Assembly (NCBI GenBank): GCA_947561395.2
Contig: OX387185.1
Span: forward strand, 31,724,213-31,788,212
Direction of reading: 5' to 3'
Length of the DNA stretch: 64,000 bases
Source: Buxus sempervirens
Lineage: Eukaryota; Streptophyta; Magnoliopsida; Buxales; Buxaceae
Below the pieces are notes generated by a model. It saw only the letters and a program-made list of their open reading frames with translations, was not told the origin of the DNA and did not search any database. The number at the start of each line of letters is the position of its first letter. The stretch's first letter is position 1. Shown piece after piece: positions 35,441 through 46,422 of this stretch. Both the position numbers and the translations under genes were made by a program.

Positions 35441-36598
35441 CATCCCTGTTACTTTGGGTTATACATATATGAGTATGTGATGTTTTTTTTGTAAGCCGGT
35501 CTTATTCGGTGGTATGAGGCCACAGCCATGAAACCATGTTTTTTTGTTCACTTCCATTTGATGAAGACCACCAAGTAATGAAGAGGAAGATGCGTGTGTT
35601 GCTCGCGCCGAAAAGGGAGCATGTTCCCAAGTTCCCTTCATCCATTGTACCCCTGTAAACCCCCCTCCTCATTCCCTTCTTCGGATGTTAGGGTGCATGC
35701 TTGAAGGTCTAGTCGTGGATGGGAGTACATGTAATGTCTGCATGTGGTTCCTTTTGTTTTTTTTACATTGCTGGGTTTGCTAACATGCTGCTTGTGCACC
35801 CTTGAGCATGCTCCCATCACCCCCCTCCTTTTTCAAGCTGTTAATGCATCTGTACCAGTTTTTTATCAGGTTTGTTTTCTTTCTTCTAAAAGATTTTGGG
35901 TTGTGGGATGAAGCCCGGGGAAGTGTTCTGGGCATGTTATTCGTGAAGTATTTTGAAAGCATGGTTGTATTGTAAGTTTTCTGGGTTTTCAAAACTTGAA
36001 ATAAAATGTAGTTAGATTAAATCCAAGATTAGTTGGGAGGTGTTCTGAGCATGTTAGGAGGCTAGTGGAACAGTTACAGACCAAAAAAAATCGGCCAGAG
36101 ATGGAGATCTCAAAAAAACAGAGAGTTGGAAATTGCAGTGAGCTGCCGCCCATCTGGTGCCCACCTGGCGCTCACCTAGGAGGTGGGCGCCCCTTTCAGC
36201 TCACTTCCCGCCGAGCTGGCGCTCAGCTCACGCCCACTAAAAACCAGGTGAAATTCTGGCGCCCTTCTCGCGCCCATCTCGCGCTCACCTCCCGCCCAGC
36301 TCGCGCTCACCTGGTATCGGGTGAGCGCCAGGTCAAAATTTCGCCCGGTTCTGGCGCCCATCTGGCGCTCACTTCAGGAGGTGAGCGCCAGGTCCAAAAC
36401 AACCCGGGTACCTCCCCTTGGACCCAGCACAATGAGCCAGTTTTTTTTTTCTGACAGAGTGTCCATCTCTTGTTTTTTTTGTAATTATTGCTAGATGTGA
36501 ATGCCATTTCCGAACCGAACCGAATAAACCAATAGGGTTTCTGGGTCACCCGGAAACCCAATGTGGGACTTGGACCCCCGGTCCAACTTGACTTCCAG

Positions 36599-36620
36599 TG
36601 GGCCTTCCAACGGGGCCCAC
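36599..36620. repeat. GTGGGCC/GGCCCAC hairpin, first of two per LTR
   Basis: The arms GTGGGCC and GGCCCAC flank TTCCAACG. A second copy with one loop change lies at 37121-37143. The same pair is found in LTRs 11030 and 19263 and in both Ogre LTRs, and in 57834, while the sequence around it has diverged. Confidence 0.75.
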
Positions 36621-37421
36621 CCAGCCCAATAAACACCAAAGCATGCCATTAAATAACTTAAGTAAAATGAACAATTTGAACCGGGCGGGCCAAACCCAAT
36701 GCGGCCCACCCGAGCCTTGTTATGTGAAATTGATGCATGAATTGCGTGGTTTGGCCGAGACCAAGGGCAAGGGCCTACCGGGCCCGCCAAAGCCCACCAA
36801 CCGAACCAAGGAAGGGTGCAAACCCTAATTTCTGGTAACTTGGGCTTACAAGCCCATATTTGGACTACGGGCCCCAAGCCCAGTGTCCAGCTCACTTTGG
36901 CAGATTAAAAAGATAAATCTAATAAAAATACTTGGCCACCATGTGGGCCCACCTTAGGGGCCCACAAACCAGTCCGACCCACTTGTGCATGAAAAACACT
37001 TAATCTTCAAAGCTTAACTTAAAGTAAAATCTGTTGAACTAACCAAAGCCCAAAGGACCTCTCAGGCTAGACTGAGGTCCACAAGGGTACATGGGCTTCA
37101 CTAAGCCCACCAAGGATACCGTGGGCCTTCCAACAGGGCCCACCCAACCAGACCCAGATCACCTAATTAAACAAGATAAAAGCAATTAAAGGGACCCACA
37201 CCACTCAGGTGGTCCCGCCAGACTTAACCAAACTGCATATCGGATTAGGAATCGGGTGAGACCAATGGAAGCTGACTCAAACCAGGGAACCCACGGGACC
37301 CGTCATCCGACGGGGTGGACCGGGGTGTCTACGGACTTCCCCGGACCACAACCGAGAACAGACTTAGAATCTCAAGCCGCGGACCAAAAGCCCTAATAGA
37401 CAGGATTAGGCACCCAGGTGT

Positions 37422-37453
37422 CCGCCTGCACCCCATCAGGCGGTGGCGACTCC
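37422..37453 (+). repeat. U5 hairpin followed by a PBS-like decamer
   Basis: The arms CCGCCTG (37422-37428) and CAGGCGG (37437-37443) can pair. They are followed directly by TGGCGACTCC, the first ten bases of the true PBS 48 bp further on. Other LTRs keep the pairing with different bases (CTGCCTG/CAGGCAG and CTGCTTG/TAGGCAG). Confidence 0.8.
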
Positions 37454-37491
37454 GAATTACCCCGTGCCGCGTTTCCCACGCGCGCACAGCC

Positions 37492-37509
37492 TGGCGACTC
37501 CACTGGGGA
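37492..37509 (+). promoter_or_regulatory. Primer binding site, tRNA-Arg
   Basis: TGGCGACTCCACTGGGGA starts three bases after the 5' LTR. It is complementary to the 3' end of the plant tRNA-Arg with a GACUCC acceptor strand, as I recall it. Use of tRNA-Arg is known for Ogre elements. It primes minus-strand DNA synthesis. Confidence 0.85.
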
Positions 37510-39020
37510 CTGGTTCAGCCCAGTAGGACCCTGGTTAGATGAGTCAGCATAAGAGAGATTTAGTTGATTTTTAGGGTTTCTTACTACCTCGTTTAGTAAG
37601 ATATAGAATACGCGTAATTACGCGTTCTGGGGAGTCCTGTCAAAGGGACGTGATAATTGCCTAAGGCAAGTGGGATTTAAGCGGTCCCTTGTGACCCCCC
37701 ACTTACCTAGGGACTCTCCCGGAATCTCGTATTGCGTGCTAATTCTACGCCTTACTATACGAGACAGTAACAATCCCTTTACCAACGAAATCTAGACAAA
37801 ACTCACCTGTGTAGACACAGCACGCAGCCCAACTGCACACACGGGCACACCACCACACCGTGAATGGATTTTTATTTCCGTTCTTGTGAGATAAACTGCG
37901 TGGGGTGACACGCACGAGGGAGGCTGCGTGAATGATCCGACCCTTGGTAGACGAGTGAAATCGGATATTGCTACTTCTTTACCAAACCTAGACCTCTCTA
38001 GCAGCCTACCCTTCTGATTCCTATGAACTGATCTTTGGGATGGTATTAGCACCTACGCTCCCGTGGCTTGCCGGGGAAAGCAGGGTAAACCCATCCCCCC
38101 AGTTTTCTGGAGTCAATTAGCACCACTGGTTTCTTGCCGTGGCACGCGAGGATCCAGTACTGGTGCAGACCCTTGTAGGCTTATGTCTCGGGCTGGGTAT
38201 CCTTCCCCACCTAACGTTTCTGAATGAACCTTGCGTTGAGCATGAGAGGGTGAGTAGGATGTGAATGATGAATAAAATTGGAATAAAATTCAGAGTCCAT
38301 CAGGGGCAGCAACCCCCGCTTTTTGCATCAAATGGAGTAAACCCTAGATGCTGGGCTACCTCGGCCCTAGCTTAGGAAACTCACCTAACCATGATCAGGG
38401 GAACCACCCCAGATCCATGCATGGAGTCCTGTATGCTATGGGTCTTGACCCATTAGAGTCCGCTGGGAGCACGTTAAGTCCAGATTGGTCTTTTAGAGCA
38501 GACGAAAGCCGGCCAGATCAGACAAACAGATGAAAGCATGCCAGATCAGAACATGGGCACTAAACCCTAGATCTAGGAATTTTTAGCCTACCCGTCTGGA
38601 AAGCCATTTGTATCCTCCCTTTTGGCTCCCAACAGCCTTAAGGATGAATTCTTTGAAGTTTTTTGTAAATATCTTGTAAACCTTCGCCCTCGATGGCAAG
38701 TTGTAATTTTTGCTGTGGTACGATGCCAAAAGCAGATGAAAGAACAGATGAAAGACAGAAAGACCGATCAGGACTTGAATGTGCTCCTTTACACAAGTAT
38801 GTCTAGGAGTCGCGCCTACATTGGCGCCAACCCTTAGGACCACACACCATGTGTGCCTGAGTTAAAGTTCCGCACTGGTTTTGTCTTTTGCTTTATTTTG
38901 TGAAGCATGTTAGAACTGCTAGTGATTAGCCTTTTGTTTGAAATTATGCATGTCTTATGACTGATTAAGAGTTTGGTGTGGAACCTTAAACTGATTTGGA
39001 ATTTCAATCGGATAGTTGGC
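37510..39020 (+). other. 5' UTR of the full-length Ogre
   Basis: Non-coding, with no believable open frame. It contains a 16-bp perfect palindrome, ACGCGTAATTACGCGT (about 37608), and is closely matched by 62257-63580 in the second Ogre, including GGGGCAGCAACCCCCGC and the CCGGCCAGATCAGAC segment. The conservation of a 1-kb untranslated leader between two subfamilies points to cis-acting function or recent common origin. Confidence 0.7.
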
Positions 39021-40454
39021 ATGGCATCTTCATCCTCATCTGAGAGAACCCGTTTCCCTAGGATAGAAAAGTGTGCCTGGGATACCCCCTGGATCCGTTC
39101 TTGGACAAGGCAGCTCCAAGGGAGTGAGCAGATTGAATGGGAGCACAAATACCACATGGGACAGACTTTGTCCCTGTTAAACGTGCCGATTAACTGGGAT
39201 ATGATCCAAGCAGCATTGCTTTTCTGGGATCCCCAGCTTTCAGTGTTTCGATTCGGGATCAATGAGTTGACTCCCACAATTGAGGAACTTGACCTGTTCC
39301 TCCGATTTCGCGACTTAGGAGAACCCGCGAGGCCAAGCCTCAAAGAAAGCTACAAGAATGAAGCTTGCGCTTTCTTTGGCCTCTCAAGGGGAGAATTCTA
39401 GACCTTAGGAGGTGACGAATCATTCACTAGGGTCTCCAAAACATTCCTTGCTGAAAAGATAAGAAACAAAAAGCAGGAAAGACCCCGGGCTTGGTTTGAC
39501 ACCTTCACCCTTGTGGTTCTGTCGCAAATCTTCTTTCCAACTGGGGGAGACACCATTAATTTGGCCCTCATGGAAATTGTGGATCAACTCAGGGCAGGGT
39601 ACCGAATCATGCCATTGATCCTAGCTCAATTGTTCCATTCCCTGACTTTGTCCAAAAACGGAACCCGGAGGTTTCAAGGGTGCGCTCCCCTCCTCCACCT
39701 TTGGCTGCAAGACTACCTGATGGTGTCATCACCAGTCAGTGCATATTACAAGGCAACTGGCGACAACATCTATTGGTTGGCTCGAAGAGAGATCAAACCA
39801 GACCTACCCACTCGTGAGGATTGGTTTAACCACTTTCTCCACCTGAAAGGAGAAATGGACATCAGATGGTGGGGTACATACAACATCCCCTACACCCCCA
39901 TCATAGCTTTCAAGAAAAGAGAGGGACTTGCCTTGATAGGCCTCACCCATGCCATGCCGTACTATCCGATTCGGGTTCTGAGACAGTTTGGGAAACCGCA
40001 GGGAATCCCAGTCAAGGACGACATGAGCAGTTTGATTGGTCCACTCACCAAAGGACTAAGAACCCAACTGTTGACAGAGTGGAAGACGGTGTGCGTGTAT
40101 CGGGAAGACGACTTCACCGAATTACACTTTCAAGATTACGAGCAGTGGATAGCTCGGGAATTTGGCCACGACGGCCCCCCACCTCTACAGCCTGTCGCTT
40201 CAAGCGACATTCCAGTTCCGCCCCCTAACACATATAGGGACAGGGTGGCCGAACTGCAGGAGACCCACTCTCGTATCCATTCAGCTTATGTGGATTCGGA
40301 ACGGGAGAGTAGGCAGGCCAATACGGCCTTGCAACATGAAATGGAATTAGTGCGCAAGCGTGCTGAGGAGGACCGACGTCTGCGGAACAAGCTTCTGCGA
40401 GCCTTAAGGAGGCAAGACGTGTCCTCCCACTATGATGATGACCAACCTAGCTAG
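39021..40454 (+). pseudogene. Ogre ORF1, extra protein upstream of gag, one internal stop
   Basis: The best start is ATG at 39021 (MASSSSSERTRF). The same frame runs to 40454, apart from one TAG at 39399-39401. The protein would be about 477 residues. The N-terminal and central part (WDTPWIRSW, LLFWDP..FRFG.NELTPTIEE, LFHSLTLSKNG) resembles the plant domain of unknown function often seen in Ogre ORF1 (DUF7745-like, recalled from family knowledge). The last 70 residues are charged and probably coiled coil (RVAELQETHSRIHSAYVDSERESRQ region). The function of ORF1 is not established. It lies between the 5' UTR and the tandem arrays. The TAG could be a CAG to TAG transition, typical of methylated DNA decay, or a readthrough codon, which I think less likely. 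Confidence 0.8.
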
Positions 40455-40796
40455 ACTTTGGCTTTGTTGTATTTTGATAAGCATGATGATGTACTTTGTG
40501 CCGCGGCGACACTTTTTAATTGAAGCATGAATTTATTTTCACTATGTTATGTTGTTCAAACTTAACAAAACAAGAATTTGAAATAAAAGAATTAATTCCC
40601 TCCAATAGGGCAACTCGGTCTCCGGCAGACCACCTCTTCTCAGATAATTGCAATGCTCCTGGTCGCGGCGACCACCTAATTCTTCTTATTTGCATCTCCC
40701 CCATTGAGATCGCAAAAACCCAGCAAGTGTTTAAAAACACCCAAGACCTTGAGCTCAGATTACACCCGTCTGTATCTTTCCAAGGTCATTCGGTCC

Positions 40797-41160
40797 AACC
40801 TTTGGGGCACTGAAGCCACCGGTGATTAAACCGTTTGGTGGATGAACGTCCTGGTATAGCCTTCCCCTTTGTGAGGCGCCGAAGTCAATGGTGATTAAAC
40901 CAACGACTAGCTAAGGCACGCCCGGGAACTACTAGCCGAAACCTTTGGGGCACTGAAGCCGCCGGTGATTAAACCGTTTGGTGGATGAACGTCCTGGTAT
41001 AGCCTTCCCCTTTGTGAGGCGCCGAAGTCAATGATGATTGAACCAACGACTAGCTAAGGCACGCCCGGGAACTACTAGCCGAAATTAGGCGCCGACGCCG
41101 CCAGTGAATGAACTGGAGATTGGTTGAGGTACGCCTGGGTGCTGCTTTTCAGCGTACCCC
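40797..41160 (+). repeat. 143-bp tandem repeat, two full units and one partial
   Basis: Unit 1 (40797-40939) and unit 2 (40940-41082) are nearly identical: AACCTTTGGGGCACTGAAGC, GGTGATTAAACCGTTTGGTG, CAACGACTAGCTAAGGCACG, then ACTACTAGCCGAA. A degenerate third copy runs to about 41160 with GGCGCCGACGCCGCCAGTG. It lies between ORF1 and gag. Confidence 0.9.
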
Positions 41161-41227
41161 CTGCGGAGACCCTACATTGGTCCAACCCTGGGATTCTGAG
41201 CTCAAACAAAACCCCCTTAAATTGAAG

Positions 41228-41990
41228 GTTCTCTTTCCTTGCCTAAACGGCTAAAATAGATCAGTGAAATAGGGTTCTCTTTCCCAGTCGCTTCCGAGCG
41301 ACTAAAATAGATCAGCTTTCAAAAAAAAGGGTTCTCTCTCCCAGTCGCTTCCGAGCGACTAAAATAGATCAGCTTTCAAAAAAAATAGGGTTCTCTTTAC
41401 CAATCGCTTCCGAGCGACTAAAATAGATCAGCCTTCAAAAAAAAAAAAAGACAGGGTTCTCTCTCCCAGTTGCCTGCGGGTGACTAAAATAGATTCGGTC
41501 ATTAGGGTTCTCTCTCCCAGTTACTTGCGGGTAGCTAAAATAGATTCGGTCACCAGGGTTCTCTTTCCCAGTCGCTTCCAAGTGACTAAAATAGATCAGC
41601 TTTCAGAAAAATAGGGTTCTCTCTCCTTGTTACCTACGGGTAGCTAAAATAGATCAGTTAATTCATTAAGGTTCTCTTCCCTTGTTGCCCTAGGGTAGCT
41701 AAAATAGATCAGCTAGTCCAAATCCAATCAAAAAAAAAATCAAAAAATCAGTCTTCCAAATTCATTAAGGTTCTCTTCCCTTGTTACCTACGGGTAGCTA
41801 AAATAGATCAGTTAATTCATTAAGGTTCTCTTCCCTTGTTACCTACGGGTAGCTAAAATAGATCAGTCTTCAAATTCATTAAAGGTTCTCTTCCCTTGTT
41901 ACCTACGGGTAACTAAAATAGATCAGTTGATTCAAAGTTTAGGTTCTCTTCCCTTGTTGCCTTAGGGTAGCTAAAATAGATCAGTTAGTC
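41228..41990 (+). repeat. About 13 tandem hairpin units with UNCG-type loops
   Basis: Each 45-60 bp unit reads GGTTCTCT(T/C), a hairpin, then CTAAAATAGATCAG or a close variant. Hairpins include AGTCGCT-TCCG-AGCGACT (three times, one with a mismatch), AGTTGCC-TGCG-GGTGACT, AGTTACT-TGCG-GGTAGCT and GTTACC-TACG-GGTAGC (three times), with one copy closing as GGTAAC. Most loops fit UNCG; exceptions are TCCA, CTAG and TTAG. The host element keeps four related but less well paired units at 57569-57790. It lies just upstream of gag. Confidence 0.88.
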
Positions 41991-42163
41991 CAATCATATC
42001 ATAAAACAAAAAACAAAAAATAAAATAAATGAATAGATTCAATCAGATAAAATTGTGTAATCAATTTGTGTAAAATTGCACTAATGCCTGCAAATTGTCC
42101 CACCAGGTACCAAAAATTGCTTTCAGAAGTCCGTACTTGTTAAGATCGAGGAGAAGGCTCGAT

Positions 42164-45100
42164 ATGGAACAGCAAGGAGAACAGACGCCGCCAGGGCAGC
42201 ATCCGGCAGAGACCAGTCATACCCAAGTGGTCAATGAGATGCAGCAAAGGATGGACAGTATGGGTTCCATCATCCAGGAACTGATGACAGAACTGAGGGA
42301 ATTGAGGCAGGCCCCACCGGCAGCACCAGTTGCCCAGCAGCCGCAGCCACAGTTCCCACCACAAGCAGAAGTGGCGCCACCGCCACGTCCAGTAAATCCC
42401 CCTCCCCTGGCACCACCACCACCACCGGCAGCACCATTTCATGTGGCACAACCAGATCAATTTCTGCCTATCCATCTGGGACAGGGTGATGAGGACTGGT
42501 ACAGAACCCAGGAATCGCAGTTTGAGGAGAAACTGACAGCAGTAAGGGAGGAGAACAGAACAGAAATGGCCGCCCTAAAGGAGCAGCTCAAACAGCTCCA
42601 ACCCAGCACAGTGTAAAGTGAGGCTACCCTGGAAAGCCTTTGCTTCTTTTCAGACACCAGCTCCCGGCTAAATTCAAATGCCCTGAGTTGCACCAGTTTG
42701 ACGGCACCGGGTGCCCATTGAACCATTTAAGGTCGTACTCAGGCGACATGTGCCAGTACGCCAAGGAAGAGCGAATCATGGTACAATTCTTCCAGAAGTC
42801 TTTAACAGGGGCCGCTTACTCTTGGTTCCTGAGTCTAGACAAGGCTAAGATAAAGACATGGAATGAGTTGGCAGCAGTCTTCATCCAGCAGTACCGCCTC
42901 AACAGTCAGATAGTGCAGACAAGGGCAGAATTGCAGAGGCTGGCAAAGAAGAGCCAAGAGTCGGTGAGAGAGTATGCCAAACGCTGGAAGGAGTTGGCGA
43001 CACTGGTACAGCCACCACTGTTGGAACAAGAGATGACATCTCTGTTCATTGCGTCACTAGGACAGCCGTTCTTCACTTTGCTGCTGGGGCAAAGTACCTC
43101 GAATTTCAACGACCTAATTTTGACTGCGGATCGGATTGAGGATGCAGTAAGAGCCGGGAAAATAGATGGCAGTGGACAGAGTGCCGCACCAAGGAGGCCA
43201 GTGACAGGACAGGCTGGCAGAAACCAGGGACAAGAGCCCCGAAGGCAGGAACAGCAGGCAGTGAACTACGTGCACCCGGCACAGCCTTATCACTTCTCCC
43301 AAGGACCAGAGGCAGTGGCACCCCAAGGGACCGGGCAAACAGCTTACCAAGGGGTGAGAAAGACGAAAGAAGAATTCGAAGCCAGGATGAAACGGGTTTT
43401 CACCCCATTACCGTATGCGCCAGCAGAGTTGCTACCTACTTTGCTGAAGAAAGGGTACTTGCAAATCAAACCCCCAAATCCCAGACTGGTCAACGCCAGA
43501 AGCTACAATGCGGCAGAACGGTGCGAGTACCACTCTGGTGCTCCAGGGCATCACACTAATCGGTGCTGGGATCTAAGGCACGATATCCAAGACCTAATCG
43601 ATAGCAGGCGCATCACGGTCGACCCCCCAGCGCCACAGGCTCAGACCCCAGCAGCTGGTGTCACCTCAAACCCTCTTCCTGACCATTCAAAGGCCTCAAC
43701 CAGTAAGTCAGCTAATCAGGTGAGCTTTGACCGGGGCACTGGGCAGTTTGACCCGTCTGTACTGATTGGCCAAGCAGGGCAGACAGTGAAGGTGCAGCTT
43801 CAAGCAGAAACCCACTCGACAACAATTGCAGTCAAGGAGAATACCAATGTCTACATCTGTACGATAGAGGATGAGCCTCAGAGCAGTGAGGAAGTCACGG
43901 GGCCATGGAATCCCATGCAATGCGGATGGATCAGTGACTCCCCGTCCCCTCCACGCAGGGAAGGAGTGGGCAGTTCTGAAGGACCTTGGTTTCGAGATGG
44001 GCCACAGGACACCGATGCATCAGTGGGCAGTTCAAGGGTACCCCCGCAGATGTCTACTGGATGGCCGCCTGAGTATATGTCTGCAACGTCAGAGCCAGAC
44101 TCGCAGTCCCTCACCGATCTCCTATCAGATGAACCAAGTTCTGAATCCCTCTCCCATGGCACGCCCGAGTGGCCTGGCCTACCCCATGTCGCAGTAGAAG
44201 GGGAGCCATCATCCACTTCCGAACTTGCAAGCCCACCTGATCCTTATGAGAGCTCAGATGAATCCGCTGGTACAGACTCGGAAGACGAATCAGCAGCAAA
44301 CTCCCGAGTGGAAAGTAGGGCAATAAACGTCATTGAAGAAGGCGGCGATGACTTTCCCACGGATCTCCCTCTGGTGCATTTCCACCCACCCACAGACCAA
44401 GAGTTCTTCTACCCCACCCCTCTCCCCAACCCCTCCGCCCTCAACATCCATGACATCATGGACTCGCCCCCACAAAACCCATTCTCCCTTTCGTTTGAAC
44501 CACCCACCCTCAACCTCTCACAACTCAACCTGGAACCACCCTCGTACAACACGGTGTCCCCACCTTACCTCACCCAATCTTTCTACCACCAAGCCACCAC
44601 CACCACCGCTGAAGCAGAAGTCGATCGGATCACCCGATCCGGTCGATACATAAACACCGACCCCCCGCCCGCACCAGAGGAGGGAGCCGAAGCAGAAGCA
44701 AAAAGGAAAGAAAAAGGGAAGGAAGTGGTTACAGAATTGCCACCGACCCTCAAGAGAAAGGGAAGGGCCACAGAAGAGGAAGTCACAGATTTGCACCATA
44801 GCGTCTACACTCCCGAATATGATCTCCTCCAGCAATTGAACAAGATACCCACTCAAATTTCCATAATGAGGCTCTTGATTGATTCAGAGAAGCACCGGGC
44901 AGTGCTGATGAAGGTCCTGGGTGACGCACATGTACCGGCGGACATTGACCCTGAGCGACTAGGAGCAGTGGTGTCAGTAATCATGGCACCACAGGCTATC
45001 TCCTTTTCTGCAGCAGACCTACCATCTGAAGGGTGTAATCACATCGAGCCGCTCTACATAACCGTGAAATGTACTGATCTCATCGTAAAACGTGCCATGA

Positions 45101-46422
45101 TTGACAATGGGTCAGCTTTGAACATATGCCCGATGAGGACATTTCACAGTTTGCAATTGGACCCTTCAATGATCAAGCCAAGTGCTCATAATGTCAGAGG
45201 CTTCGACAATGCCAGAAGAGACTCACTGGGAGAGGTCACTTTGGTGATCATAATTGCAGACAGGTCCTTTACCATGGACTTTGAGGTCATGGATATCAAT
45301 GCCTCATTTAACTTGCTGATCGGGAGGCCTTGGCTGCATCAGGCAGGAGCAGTATCTTCCACACTGCACAGGATGGTCCGGTTCGTATCAGGCAACGAAC
45401 TCATAACAGTACATGCTGAAGATCACCGAGAGTTCGAAAGGGTTGGAGTACCCTATGTGGATTATGAGTTACCCACCACACTCAATTTCCAAGCTGTGGA
45501 GATGGTGCAGGTGAATAATATCCCTGAGTCTAAAAGGGGGCGACGACTCTCGAAGAGGCAAAGAAAGAACATGTTTAGTGCTGCTGACTGCGCAGACTGG
45601 GGTCTCAGAGCGGGCGAAGGACTAGGCAAGTACAAGCAAGGCATCAGGGTAGCCATCAAACCTTATGAGCAGACTGCTGGGTTTGGACTGGGGTTTAGGC
45701 CGCAGCCAGAAGACTACTCCCGACTCCTTGGGAATCGTGCCGAAAGGAAAAGAGCCAGAACTGAAGGAAGAGACCCCCACTGGCCCATATGCGTGCACGA
45801 GAACTTGTACCACCGTTTCTCTAACATGGAGCGTGAAGCGGCCCAGGCTATCGAGAACATAGTCCCCCAAGGGTGGGGAGATGAGTTTCTGGATACCCCT
45901 ACCATGGAAGAAGACTACTTGCAAGGACTGGCTCAGATGTTCTGGGAGAAGCCACCATCTATGGAAATGATTGGAGACATAGTGGAAGTAGACCCATTGG
46001 CCCCTGAGGGGTCGCCGGATGGCCTGCCAGCACTGGTCGCCCTGGACTCAGTTGACGAAGTCACCATGGCCTTCGCCCCACCAGATGAACAGTTTGTCCC
46101 TGACGGGATCCCGGTCGACTCTGCGATTGTGATAGAAGCACCACCACCTGCTCCCATTGAGGAATCCAAAGAAGAAGGCCCAATCATGTATGTTTGCATG
46201 ATGGAAGGGCGAGACAGCTCAGGAGCACCAACTCGCAGGCCAAGGTCGCCTCCTCCACCCCCTCATATCCCGCACCCCGGAACTCGCGACGGTCTGAACC
46301 GCATGTTCCGTAGCATGCCCCAAGTGCTAGGGCCAGTGCCGGAAGAGGTGTACCATGCAGCTTATGGCCACCACCAGCTTACTCTTTTACGGTGCCTGGG
46401 ATACCGACTGGAATACCCATAA
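42164..46422 (+). pseudogene. Gag-protease polyprotein with G-patch; two lesions near the N-terminus
   Basis: Start ATG at 42164 (MEQQGEQTPP). The first part is coiled-coil and proline-rich and ends at TAA 42614-42616; comparison with the host copy shows this was a CAA codon. A one-base deletion near 42660 then shifts the frame, and the main frame runs to 46422 (1260 codons counted from 42640). Numbering from there, the retrotransposon gag domain spans about residues 33-175, a variant zinc knuckle C295-X2-H298-X5-H304-X4-C309 follows, then a long acidic/proline spacer. The aspartic protease has catalytic D822 in MIDNGS and a GRPW motif, and a G-patch lies near 985-1035 (GLGKYKQGI). A G-patch after protease is typical of Tat elements. 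It overlaps the next frame by about 30 bp. Confidence 0.9.

Larger units (their letters stand above)
34134..37488 (+). repeat. 5' LTR of the full-length Ogre
   Basis: 3355 bp, TGTAAGCACCTC to CGCGCGCACA. Order: U3 repeats, CACGTGGC pair, GCGGCATT hairpin, TATA, leader, donor-like site, GC-rich GCGCTCACC block (about 36140-36400), two GTGGGCC hairpins and the U5 hairpin. Compared with the 3' LTR it has an extra 94 bp within the GC-rich block near 36340-36440. Confidence 0.96.
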
